Shown here one piece after another: positions 12,766 through 37,300 of a stretch of DNA of 64,000 bases; within the stretch, counting starts at the first letter, position 1, and every line of letters begins with the position of its first letter. This stretch comes from Xestospongia muta. Its lineage: Eukaryota; Porifera; Demospongiae; Haplosclerida; Petrosiidae. The notes under the pieces are model-generated. The model did not search any database, had not been told where the DNA came from, and saw nothing but the letters and a program-made list of their open reading frames with translations. Location of the stretch: the NCBI GenBank assembly GCA_963693285.1, contig OY848918.1, forward strand, positions 21,959,484 to 22,023,483. Direction: 5' to 3'. The translations under genes and the position numbers were made by a program.

Positions 12766-12792
12766 CTAAACCCTAAACCCTAAACCCTAAAC
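12766..12792. repeat. Interstitial CCCTAAA heptamer repeats
   Basis: Three full copies plus a partial copy of CCCTAAA (TTTAGGG on the other strand) lie in the 3' flank of gene A. This is the heptamer telomere type known from plants and some protists, not the TTAGGG hexamer usual in animals. Confidence 0.9.
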
Positions 12793-13782
12793 TTTGCTAT
12801 GTAGGTAATTGTGTTTATGTTACGTGTATGCAATTTCAATCCATGTCACTGACAATACAAGAGCAGTTATTCTATGCAGTCTTGTATTCATGCAATTTGT
12901 ACTGGCATTTTGACATTAACTGATCAAATGTTTGATTTCACAGTTGTGTATTTACCTTTTGTGCTAGATTCAAGTTCAATAGCGAAGTCATCCAACCAAC
13001 AATACCTGAAACTCCATGTGATCCTTGTACACAAATGCATTTATGACAATAACTTAACATCATCTTAACATCATGTTAGATTGCAGATGCCTGGTGTGCT
13101 CGAGGGCTAACAATTGTGATTTCCAGTTGTTTTTCAGGTAATAAACTATAAAGAATGGAGAAGAAACAAACTATGCTTTCAAAATGTTTTTGCTTAGACT
13201 GCAGCTAGGTGACTTCAGATAAACGTAAGTACTATTGTGATAGGCTATATATGCTTAAACATAGCCAGACAATATGTAGTATAGTAATGATCTATGGTAC
13301 CTAGGGTATTTGAAAGGTATATAGATAAAGCAACTGCATTTTGATATTATTGTTGTTACTGTGAGTTTTAAATTGGCGAACTTATGAAACTGATCAACAT
13401 TTTCTTGAGTTAAAAAACATGATCAATCATGACCAATCCAAAGTACTTGCAGTAAAAGTAATTACACTTATCAGTTATTATGTATGTCACTGATTACTTT
13501 ATACATCACTCTTGAAAGTTGCATACAATAATAGATTAAAATGAGAAATAGGTCTGCCAATATATACCTAGATACACACATGGTTCAAAACAATTTAGGA
13601 TTACATGGCATGCAGTGTGTGCTGAGTAGAACAACGTAGTATGTACTGGTACATTTGAGGGTAATGGCTTATCAAAAAAAATAAATTTATACATTGTAAA
13701 AACTACTCACTTATTTTGACAACTAATTTGTATCTTACATGGATGATGATGGATTATTACAAAATCTAGAATTCATGTGAAT

Positions 13783-13845
13783 TACTCACTGTATAATTTA
13801 TTGATATTTTAAACTATTCCAAAGCAACGAATTATACAGTGAGTA
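13783..13845. repeat. 63-bp inverted repeat (MITE-like hairpin)
   Basis: The 16-bp arm TACTCACTGTATAATT at 13783-13798 has its exact reverse complement at 13830-13845. The palindrome extends imperfectly outward to GAATTC on both sides. It may be a small non-autonomous DNA element or a hairpin. No clear target-site duplication was identified. Confidence 0.75.
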
Positions 13846-14697
13846 TTTCAATGGAATTTTCGAATTCATAATTTTCCACCAACATCATTTACAATTAAGT
13901 TGTAAAATAATATATGGATTTTTACAGTATATATGTGATAAGTGATCAACATCCAATCAAATAAATTGAAAAAGGAACTTACAAGTACTGAAAAACAGTG
14001 GGAGGAGTTGTTAAGCAATGGTCACATGTAACAACAAATCCTTAGAGTATAGAAAGTAATTAAGACCCAAGTTGCACATATGGACTAATTGAAGAAGCAA
14101 ACAAAAAGTACCATTCGGGACGTGTAAGGAACATACACCACACATCACACACATTATTATACACATCAAAAATACTTCAAGTACCTTTTAAACAATATTA
14201 TAACTATAAAGGTTTGAGAGTTAAATAATTGAAGAGTTTCTCAGATCATGGAGTCAACTGAGTTTCAATTTTGGAAGACATCAATGTATGTCTGAATGAC
14301 AATAATTCACTTAACATGAACAAACCTTAATTATTGTAAACTGATAGTCTATGAATAGTTGTAAAAACTGGGATAAGGTAATATGGAAAATTGGTAATAC
14401 TAATAATAATACTTAGTACATTATAATTAACAAGTTTCAATTAAAATATTGTGGACAGGTATTATACTAATATTAATAATTATGAATAAACATGACCGAT
14501 ATTCTTACCTTATTTCATTAAGCTTTGTTGTGTTTTTTTTTAATTTCTTTTAAATAAATTGAGTTCCTCACGAACTTGGACTGCATATGATCACGTGAGC
14601 TGTGAGCAGCATAACGTAGCGTCCGTCTATTCAATCGTGATATTCACCTGTGTCCTTCCTTTCTAGATTCTAATTGAAAAGACTTTCCGATATCATA

Positions 14698-17600
14698 ATG
14701 GCCACTAATACCTCCTCCAACATTGATGTTCCGGCAATGAGAAAGATCGTTACCAATAGCATTAAATCTAAACACATTAAACTTCATGATACATTGAAAG
14801 ACTCCATGGAAATCTTCGCTAGATACCTCCTTGAAACTAGTATTATAGACGACGTAGCTACTAAAAGTCAAGACTATGAACTTATTATGAGCCAGTTTGT
14901 CTCAAGAATGAGCTTTATACACAGTACATCAGAGCTACAAGAACATTGTCAATTGTTTATCAGTGTTCTCGACAAGTTAGGTGGAGCAGCAAAGACAATT
15001 GCCAGTGAATTAACTAGTGAATGGAATCTACCAATGTCACAACATAGTATCATTACTGATCATTCTTCTAAAACTGATCAAGATTCTGTGGAGAGTGGAA
15101 GTGTCCAAGAAGACAGTATGTTAAAATCATTTCACGTGATGTTGTGATAACTTTTTATTTTCTATAAAATGACAGATGTTTCTATACACAATGAAGATCT
15201 CCACACTGTATGTTACATAGTAGATATATATATATATATATAGGAGGATGAATAATGTATCATGTAGTTGGTTTCTGCGTGTGATGTTTTGTAATTAAGA
15301 ATTAAAAGTAAATTTAATTATAATGTTGGCATCCTTTATTGACATCACCTGGTGTTTGTAAGTTGATGTGTGTTAAACATGATAGGGTATTCTCCCTCAT
15401 AACTTAGAGTACTCATATAATGTAAGATTCAAAATGTACATAGTTTTGTGTATTGAGTCTCAATGAATACATCACTATTGATTGCTAAGTAATGATATGA
15501 ACATTATTGAGTATACTAGTACATTATAAGGCCATATAAATTATGAATTTATATGTCTTTCGTCTCCCAACAGACATCACTGGCAAACTTAACACAAACA
15601 AACACATCTATGGTTGTGCATAACAAAGAGAGTGTAAGTCATATATTATTGTACATATATTATTATATTATTGTCATTTACCTATAGACTAAAGTAATAA
15701 ATTCAACATCACACACTGATGTAAGACAACTACAAGGGACAGAGCAAGAAGTGAGAATTACAGATATAAAAGATATTTGAATATAAAATGCAGATTTACA
15801 TTTTAATACAAGTTTAGGCACAAACATCTATCCACCTTACTTGACAACTACTATAATTACACTACCAATTCATACATTTCTCATACTGTCACTACCTTCC
15901 TTTATACAGGCTAGTATAGACTCTATAGACTTCTTTTTAAAAATCCTTAGGCTTGGAAGCAAATACTACTTACTAATAGCCACTATAATGCGTAGAGTGA
16001 AATGCACATTATATTCACTCATTTTATCTTAATGTTATAGGCCAGACCAATGAGACCATCAAGTACAGAAATTGAAAGTGATATTAAAAAGGAAGAGGTA
16101 GGCAATGTAATGTAAACAAACATACACATTCATTGGATGTCTTTAAGAACTTTTAAAATTCAAATTTAAAGTTGAGTAAATTATGTGTGATAGGAATGTT
16201 GTGGTTAATGTGATGCAATGTTTACTATTCTGTTACAGGATGACAACATGGAATACCAGACGGGTTCAGTAGAGCAGGCCACACATACACAGACACATAT
16301 ACACATAGTAACAGGATATGAAGATCATGGATCACTGACAAAATCACAAACATATACTGACACAATCCAACCAGATGATCCAAGTAAGTTTAGTTATTTA
16401 TTAACTTGCAATATTATTTACAAAGAGCAATACTATTGATATCACATTATACTATTGTTTTATTGACAGATGTAAAGAAGGTTACAGTGACACCAACATG
16501 GCTCTCAAAGAAAATTTTCAAGGAAAGCTATACCGTTTCAGTGTTACCTGCTCTACTAATGTCTGGTGGTCTGCCAGATAGTGGTAAAAGCGAGGCTATT
16601 CGAACACTTTTCTGCTTGCCATCAAAGTTGGTACCTGAGTTCTCTCATTATGAAACCGTTGCAACAGGACTTTCCTTAAATAAAAGTATTCAGGCTCGTT
16701 GGATTGATGACCCTTACCTCTATTCCTACGGCTACTATTCAGGGTTTATAAAGAATTTAGCCATGAGATCCAAATGGGCTGCTGGATTCAATGATGATTC
16801 AGCTAGTATATTCAAGGATTCAATATTGCAGTCTCATTTACATAATATAATGCAATGCCTTCAATGCACTATGCAACCAACAGATGAAAGGGAAAAGCAT
16901 ATGGCTCTGAAAAAAATGAAAGGCATAGCAAAAGGTGTAGGCCTCATCAAAGTATGGGACTTAACCTTCAACAGCATAACACTTCAGTTTCTTTACAGAT
17001 TTAGTGGCCACTTATACAATAGTTACATGTGGCTCTTTACCGATATTGAGCGTGACAGACAACAGCTACATAAGCCACCTTCACCAAAAAATGGAAGTAC
17101 CAACATGCGTAGATCAAGACTGGAGTATCTTGTGGCCACAGGTAAACTGACAAGTCATTTAGAAACTCAAAGGAAAAACACGTGCAACATATTTGCAAAA
17201 TATAGTGGTCAGGAGAAAGATCAAGAGAGTCAACAAAGCAGCACACAGAATGGTAAAATAGAACAGCCCAAAAGTCAAGATTATCAACAAAGTCAAAGAG
17301 AAAAACTTAAGGATGAAGTTAAAAAGTTGAAAAAAGAATGTCTAAATGCAGCACCTCAATTAGGTGTAAAAGATCTGATTATTGAGGAGGTCATACCAAT
17401 TAATTTCGCCGAGGAAACCACACCAATTAATTTGGCCAAAGAACATCAACATCATCGATTGCTGAAGCATCTCAAGCAACAAATTACAAGAGCTCATGAT
17501 GAGATCCCACTGTCACATATCTTTCTTAGAGGAGCATTAGATTTGCAGAAGTCAATATTTATGAGACGTGATGAGCTAAAAGAAAAGGCTAAAGAGTGCA

Positions 17601-19033
17601 ACATCGGCAGTAAAGGCTTCAATGACTTCTGTCGTTTTTTTACTTCATTTGGCAGTATACTTGATGTCAGTCTTGTAAATTCAGAATGTGATATTGTCAT
17701 CATTAAACCAAATGTGTTCTTATCAACACTTGATAGAGCATTTAATCCACAAAAGATAAAGGAGAAAGAAAAGCTAAGAGTAGATGGCATTATCACAGAG
17801 GAATTAGCTTTTACTGTTCTCTTTCCCAAAGAAGGAGACATGTTTCTAGAAGTTCTAGAAGCTACAGGTCTAGTCACAGATGTCACAGGTCGTTGTTCAA
17901 GTGAATACACTCGCTGTGGTCGTAGCTTTTATATGCCTTCTGTTAGGAAAAATGAAGAAGTACTACGTTACAATTCTAAAGCAATTCAATTAGTCAGAAG
18001 TGTTCGATACCCTTCTGTAAATATGGAAGTCGCTATAACCAAATACATTCTTGCTAAAATACCGAATGCCTTTCTAATGCCTTCTGAAATCGACAATGTC
18101 ACAGACATACACTTGGTACATGACAATACTGAGGTTAATATAAAAATTATCTATCAAGGTGGAGTGATTGAGTTTGTAATTGAGACGCCAAAAATTCCCA
18201 TATTCTCATGGTCTTTGGAAAAGATCATTGATGGATGCCAGGAAATAGCTGAAATGAACTCTGCCAGATTTGGAGAACCAAAATATCACTTTGGTGCTCT
18301 TTGCGCACTAGACGAGCAACCATTGGCCTTCAACTTTGGCCGGAAGCGTCATGTCTTTCCAGATGATCAATTCTGCGATTTGTGCATTGAAAACCAACAC
18401 CACAATAAATATACAAAGGCATGGAATGAAGCTCTTAAAAATGTAAGTTTTCAAACTATTTATTAGGAAAATATATGTCATTATCTCATACAAATTAGAA
18501 ACCTATCCCAAATGAATTCAAGCTCGATGGAGGTCAGATAATTACCAAAAATACACTTTCTGATATACATTATTTTAAAACAGATCTAACACCTGAAGAT
18601 GTGCAGATATTAGCTTCGCAAATATCAATCTATCCTATAACTGTTGTTAGAGCATTTAAGAGTGAACTAGATGACCCTATTAATCCTCTGCCACTACCAG
18701 AAGACAAAGCAAAGTGGTGGTGTGTGTTGATGACAATAATCACAAGATGGATGACAGAGCGCACACACAAAGAATCAACTAAAACTATTATGGCTAAAAA
18801 ACTTATCAAGTTACATGCCGAGTTTAAGCATAGACACGAGGTCAGATTTAAAGAGCTAGCAAGAAGACTTGATTTTCAAGGTAAAAAAGTCAATGCCACT
18901 TTTAAAACTTATCTATACCTTATATCTCTCATTAAAAGTATGGACAGACACACAATTGAAAGATTTGATTAAAGAGAGGAAAGTTAAAGATAAAGCAAGA
19001 TCATGTTCACCCTCCCCTTTTAAAGAACACTAA
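14698..19033 (+). CDS. Gene B: short paralogue, Death-fold/P-loop NTPase-COR/Death
   Basis: Nine exons (14698-15135, 15574-15633, 15688-15750, 16041-16097, 16239-16383, 16470-18442, 18499-18532, 18584-18880, 18939-19033) give about 1053 residues in continuous frame. Domains follow gene A: an N-terminal helical domain (about 1-125), Ser/Thr-rich linker, P-loop (GLPDSGKS), IKVWDLTFN and MWLFTDIERD strands, COR-like region (FCRFFTSFGSILDV), and a C-terminal Death domain. The 145-nt and 34-nt exons match gene A in length and phase. It ends SCSPSPFKEH then stop, with no ZU5. The ATG at 14698 is the first good start; an in-frame TTG lies 24 bases upstream. The first donor, GTGATG at 15136, is weak, but the stronger GTATGT at 15116 leads to a stop. 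A signalling role in innate defence or cell death is inferred. Confidence 0.8.
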
Positions 19034-21481
19034 TTACAAGACATATAATATATAGTATTCTCTAAATATGTTAAATTTATATACTTAGTGTATAGTATTT
19101 AACATCAATACCTTAGTTGTTAGAGTTCTTATCTTGCATTCAAACAACTCATGATGCTTGCAGGCTTAAATGAAAAAGAGGGAGAGAGGAGTGGTCTCTT
19201 TTTAGGAATTTTCTTCTTGATTATTGTCTGTCCTAGTATCATTTCATCATTATCCAACTAATATTATTTAGAAAAACATTAGTTTTCAGACTGAGGTGGA
19301 TATAAAGAACACATTAGATCTTCTGAAAGCATGCTACTCTTAATCATAGCCTCAATAAATAAATACATAATCTTTTGAATCCTTTTCTATTTATTGTTTT
19401 TTCTCTGTACTTGATAGAGACAAGTACATACATGACACATGACATATTGACATTATGTTTGAAGACCTCTTACCTATTATGTCTAACTTGATTGTCCTGA
19501 TTAAAGGAGCATCCTCTGCTTACATATAATATAACCACAATATACTCAAAATATACACTAGTAATACAATTACCTTATGTCTAGCTGTGTTGATTTTACA
19601 TTAATTATAAACAATGTAATGACATCATATCACATGTTGTTTGTTAAATCCTCAAAGGTAAAGAACATAAGAAATTCCAAAGATATTCCACTGAATATGT
19701 TGGAGTTTTCTAGTTCACTGCTTTTTGTAGTTCTAGAGCACCACATTTTACATATACATAGCACATGTACAGGCTCAATCAATTAGTGCAAGTCGTATGT
19801 TGAGAGCATGTAAAACAGCTAAGTCATTCACATGTTTGAGTGGCGGTTCTAAACTCAAGACAGGTTATAACAGTAATTCTGGAGCCTTCAGGAGTATCAG
19901 TATCATCATTAGCCACACTAAGACATATCAATGGTCTTGATCCTGTAGCAAGATCACTTTCTTTCGACTAAATATTTAGCCCAACATTATCATATTTTAT
20001 TATTAATGAAATTAAATAATTATGTTGATAATTATGAAGAATTGTTTTTTTTCTGAATATTAGCTCAATAACAATAAGAAAACATGTACATTGTACATAG
20101 TCAAAGCTTCCTTTCTTTGTGGTTTAAATAATAGTATTCATGAACATCATATATATTAATGTGCTTCAATTACAACAGATTGGTTTAGTCTGTTTACATA
20201 GTACATAATATATAGCAAGCTAGTGAAATTAAATAGTTCACATGTCTAGTGTCTAGTAGTATATTTTTGATTTAAACTTGAAGGTAGTGTTCAAATTTAG
20301 TGCCTCTGATAATGTATCAATCAATACAGAAAAAGGTTATGATTTATCAAAAAATTATAGGCATAAATGTACATTGTGGTATATACTGCTAGTGGTGTAA
20401 ATAATGAATAATATGATATTAAATATAAAAAATCTTGAAAGGAAGATTCAAATAAGCTAAAGCAAGTGATATTATAAGTGACATCTTATACAAACGACAC
20501 TCTGAATTAAATAGACACTCTATATTATATTCAAGATACTTGTTCTGGTCTCATACTCAGAACTGTGGATATAGTCAAATTGTGTGACTTTTGTGTGTTA
20601 CTTCATGTGATCTAAACACAATAACATGTGATTACTACATGATTATCATGTGATGTTTCTGTTATACTCTGAAATTTATATTTACTTTAGATTATGATAA
20701 AATTAAGTACTACCACTATGTAGATGTTAAAGTTTGAAAATATATGTTTAATATGTAAAAATATTGTTTACCTAAGATCACACACATATAAAGTAGATTT
20801 AGTGTGTCTTATGATTCAAGTAATAGTCAGTTTTGTGTTTGCCATTTAATGAGACCATCCCTCAACAGTCTATGAATATAATAATTAGTTTCATAACTGT
20901 ATAGGATGACAATGGGATACAAATACTTTCAATACAACTCCTACAGTCCTACTATAGAGTTATTTCTTTTCCTTACATGTATTACTACTAGATATAGAAA
21001 ATAATGATCTTATTAAATTCAATTTACAATTTAATTGCCATCCATTTTAATGAGGAAATAAAAAAGAATCTTTAAAATAAATAAGGATAGTTCCACTATA
21101 ATATTATGACAAACACAAAGACAACAACTATATTTGTTATCATAGACACACAGTAAATCTACTTTTAGATATGTTTGGTAAACACTGTTTGTTCTTAGTT
21201 TACATAATAAGGTCATGAATTATGTCCATGTTCAATGAAACCTGTTACAATCATGTATTTCAAACCTATTCTTTAGTACATATATACATGTATCCTAAAT
21301 TTATATCTCAAAACGAAGTTTTAAAACAAACTTTGTGTCTGCAAAATTTTTTGTAACTTATTTATATTGTGAAATGTATAGTACAAGAGAACTACTTCAT
21401 ATATCAAACAAAAATTGATCCATAACTTACTAATTCAAGTAGAAAACTGTTCAAAGTTACTAAATGTTCAATTTATATTGT

Positions 21482-33647
<12,166 letters not shown>

Positions 33648-34336
33648 CAGCACTGGAATAACAATACAATATAAGAAAATGAAAGAATGGACACGAGGTC
33701 AAAAACGGAACTAGTATATCTCTGTAATCTATAACTGATCACTCAGCAATTTCCATAACAATAAACTATATCTTTTAAAAATATTATAATTATAATCCTT
33801 TGTTTTCAAAGTCCATGGACTAAAGTCAACAGCTATTTAAATTTTCTCAGAATTAAGTCTAGACATTTAGTAATTGCTTTATATTTTATTTATTATCAAT
33901 GTTACACTTCTATTTCAGTTAATATGAAAGTTTAGATAATAGGAATAATTGTTTGTTTGTTTGTTTATTTGTTTTTTTACTAGAGCTGCTTGTCTATTCT
34001 TCATTGTTAAATTAACTTAGTAAACATTGTCTATCCTTTAAAAGGTATTTTGTGAATTTTATTTTTATTTGCACATCAATTTTGATTTGATAGTCAGTCT
34101 TAATTATTGACTGGATTACTGGATTTATGTTAGTTGTATTGTCTTGTCTTGTGTGTCTGTAATAATAAATAAATATTGATTAATTTATATTTTGAAATAA
34201 TGATCAATTATTATTTAAGACTGATGTGGAAATAATAAATTATTAAAAATTTAACACTTATAATAATCTACACTAATACTGTTTAAATTGACAGGAGTAA
34301 ACAAGTTGATATATTATAGAGTAAATCACTGTAGTC
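33648..34336. other. EPRS upstream region and LGR 3' flank
   Basis: AT-rich spacer between the EPRS start and the stop of the LGR-type receptor, both on the minus strand. It must hold the LGR 3' UTR and the EPRS promoter. No further gene, RNA or clear control motif is seen. Confidence 0.6.
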
Positions 34337-37300
34337 TTAATAGAAAACAACTTTTTGACATTGGCTCTCATTATTATGTTCATCGTAATTGATTTGAACT
34401 GGTAGTAGGACTGGTAAGATGGCTTTACGTGTTGGAGAAGGGCTCTCCTGACTAGATTTGTGGGAAAAAGCATCATCAACATTTACTTGAAGCGACATAT
34501 CTGCTGTCATTGGCCACACATCATCTAAATAACCATCATTTTTATAAACTGATGGCACCGTATGACGATTTGTTTCACAAAGGCCATCTTCAAGACTACC
34601 ATTAAAGCTGGTTTCTTCATATTCAATGTCTTCATTCTGGTTGTTAAAGGTCTCAGTCCTTACAGGAGTGTAATTGAGTTGAAGGTGGACAGTTGATTCA
34701 GCAGACGTGTTACTGTCACGGTGAACTTTAGTATTCTGAATCACTTCCATCGTAATGTCTTCTTCTGCTTCTTCAGGTAGAGCTGTGAGTTGACTTATAT
34801 GACCTAAACTGGCCAAACTGGGTCTTTGATCTCGTAAAACACGTCCTCCCATGTCACTTGGATCCAAGTCTAAACTTTCTTCACTGGTAAGACTTTGTTC
34901 AGAAACACGTTCTGGTCGAACAGGTGGAGTCCCTGTACGAGCTGATCCATTTTGAAAGATTGTATCATCAGAACCTGAGCTAAATGCACTACCTCGTCGA
35001 GAGCCATGGTCACTACTTGCAGAAGTTAGTGATAATAGATGTGTCATAATTGACATTTGTGTACTACGACGTCGTGTTCTGTAATATTGTTTTAATTCTT
35101 CAATATTGTTGTTCTCTTCACTTGGAGTAGCTATGAATGCACCTGAACTCTGTGCTTTTAGATGACGATTACATACTGCACAGAGGCCACAGCGATTAAA
35201 GATACTATATAATGTAGAACGAAATTTACGAGTTGAAAATGAATAAAGTAAAGGATTAAGACATGAGTTTATTGGAAAAACTATCACCATTAAGATCTTT
35301 GCACCAGACACATCAATAAGTGGATTTTTAAAGGCGGCTGTCAAACCAAAAAAGGCAATAGGTCCCCAACAAGCAAAGTCAGTTATAATAAGTAAACTCA
35401 TACGAAATGCTAGTTTCATTTCTTCTCGACCTGATAAAGTTCCATGAAGGTCTTTTTTATTTCTGCTACAAGTAACCAAATAAAATAAAATGACATAGCT
35501 TAAAAGAATGACAAAAGAAGCGATGCCAGTAATGACTAGGATAAAGACAACATACACTTTGTCAATAGTGTCCCTAGTATCAAAGGGAAGACAAATACTA
35601 ACTCGTTCATAGCTGCTGACATTCAGCATTGGTAGTATTGATAATATAATAGCTATTATCCAACCTATGCTCATAATAATGGCAGCATAGCGCTTCTTAA
35701 ATTGCTTATGTTGTAAAGCAAATTTAATGGAATAAACTCGCTCAATAGTAATGACTAATAACGTATACACAGACAGCAAACTGGAAAAGATGGCACAGAA
35801 CCCTGCAAAGCGGCATCCTGGGCCTGTCTGCCATTCCACAGCATGTAGAGAATACTCACCTAATGTGTCCAAGTCTACTATTGCTATTGTTAAGAGATAA
35901 ATACCCATAAAAAGGTCAGCAATAGCTAAATTAATATACAGGAAGTACATGAGATGAGGTTGCTTGTTATGTGTGCGATATCGTGAAATGAAGTAAGATG
36001 AGGTAATTGTAATGACAATAACGTTACCACCAAGTGATAGCAAGATCACTAGCCAAATTGCAGCTCGTAGAAGGTTACTATCGATAATGTCATCACAAGG
36101 ATTAAATGGATCATTTTTAGGTTGACAGTCAACATAACTATGCGATAGAATGTAGAACCTGCCCACTAATATGACATTTATAGGTTTACAAGACGGAGAT
36201 TGTGGTAGAGTATTACTAGTAGGTGTAGGTCTAGATGAAGTTGAAATGAGAGTAGATGATGGGTATTGAGATGTAGAGTGTGATAGAGAAGAAGGGTTTA
36301 GGCATGTAGTTGCATTTGGTGCTAGAGTAGTTACGTCATTAACAATCCAAATATCTAAAGAACATGATTTATCAGTTTCATTTGAATTAATATCTCTCTT
36401 TCTTCTTACTGCATGATCACAATATGGTTGATAGGGTGGACAAAAACTCCAGACACAGTCATCACTAAGACAGTCTTCACACTGGATATTACCTGAAGGA
36501 CATTCACTATAGTCTGGTGGTATAGGTGATGGTGATGGTGTAGATAGCGATGGTAATGGTGACTGTGTAGATAGGGATGGTGATGGTGACTGTGTAGATA
36601 GCGATGGTAATGGTGACTGTGTAGATAGGGATGGTGATGGTGACTGTGTAGATAGCGATGGTAATGGTGACTGTGTAGATAGGGATGGTAATGGTGACTG
36701 TGTAGATAGCGATGGTAATGGTGACTGTGTAGATAGTGATGGTAATGGTGACTGTGTAGATAGGGATGGTGATGGTGACTGTGTAGATAGGGATGGTGAT
36801 AACGATTGTGAAAGTGAGGGTAAAGTAGGACAATTTAGGGAGAATGTAAGAGATGGGACAGTTATTATAGTAACTGTTGAACAATCATAATTGATATCTC
36901 TTTTCCTTTTCCTATTAGCTGCATCACAATATGGCTGATAAAGTTCACAATCACTCGACTCACATTCATCATCAAGAACACAATCTTGACATTGTGAATC
37001 ACCTGAAGGGCATTCAGTATAGTCTTGTGGTGAAGGTGTGGGTGAAGGAGAAGGTGATGGTGCAGATGTTGTTGATATGTAAATCGATGACATAGTTGTA
37101 CAAAGTACTGACGAAGTGACTATTGGGATCAGAGTTGTGTCAATAAATGAACATGAAGTACTTATATCTCTCTTTCTTCTATTAGCAGCTTTACAATATG
37201 GCTGATAAGGTTCACATTCACTCGGTTCACATTCATCAAGAACACAATCATCACATAATGTATCACCTGAAGGACATTCACTATAGTCTGGTGATGGTGA

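Larger units (their letters stand above)
12661..14697. other. Intergenic DNA between genes A and B
   Basis: No coding region is recognised. It contains a short telomere-like heptamer run (12766-12792) and a small inverted repeat (13783-13845). The right end holds the promoter and 5' leader of gene B, whose first ATG is at 14698 in the context ataATGG. No clear TATA box or other recognisable control site is seen. Confidence 0.6.

Noticed and set aside
15116..15120. GTATGT as donor of gene B exon 1
   Set aside because: Joining it to the next exon shifts the frame to an early stop; GTGATG at 15136 keeps all nine exons in frame.
36507..36884. Open frame rich in Thr-Ile-Tyr repeats on the minus strand
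   Set aside because: Shadow of the LGR stalk minisatellite in another frame.
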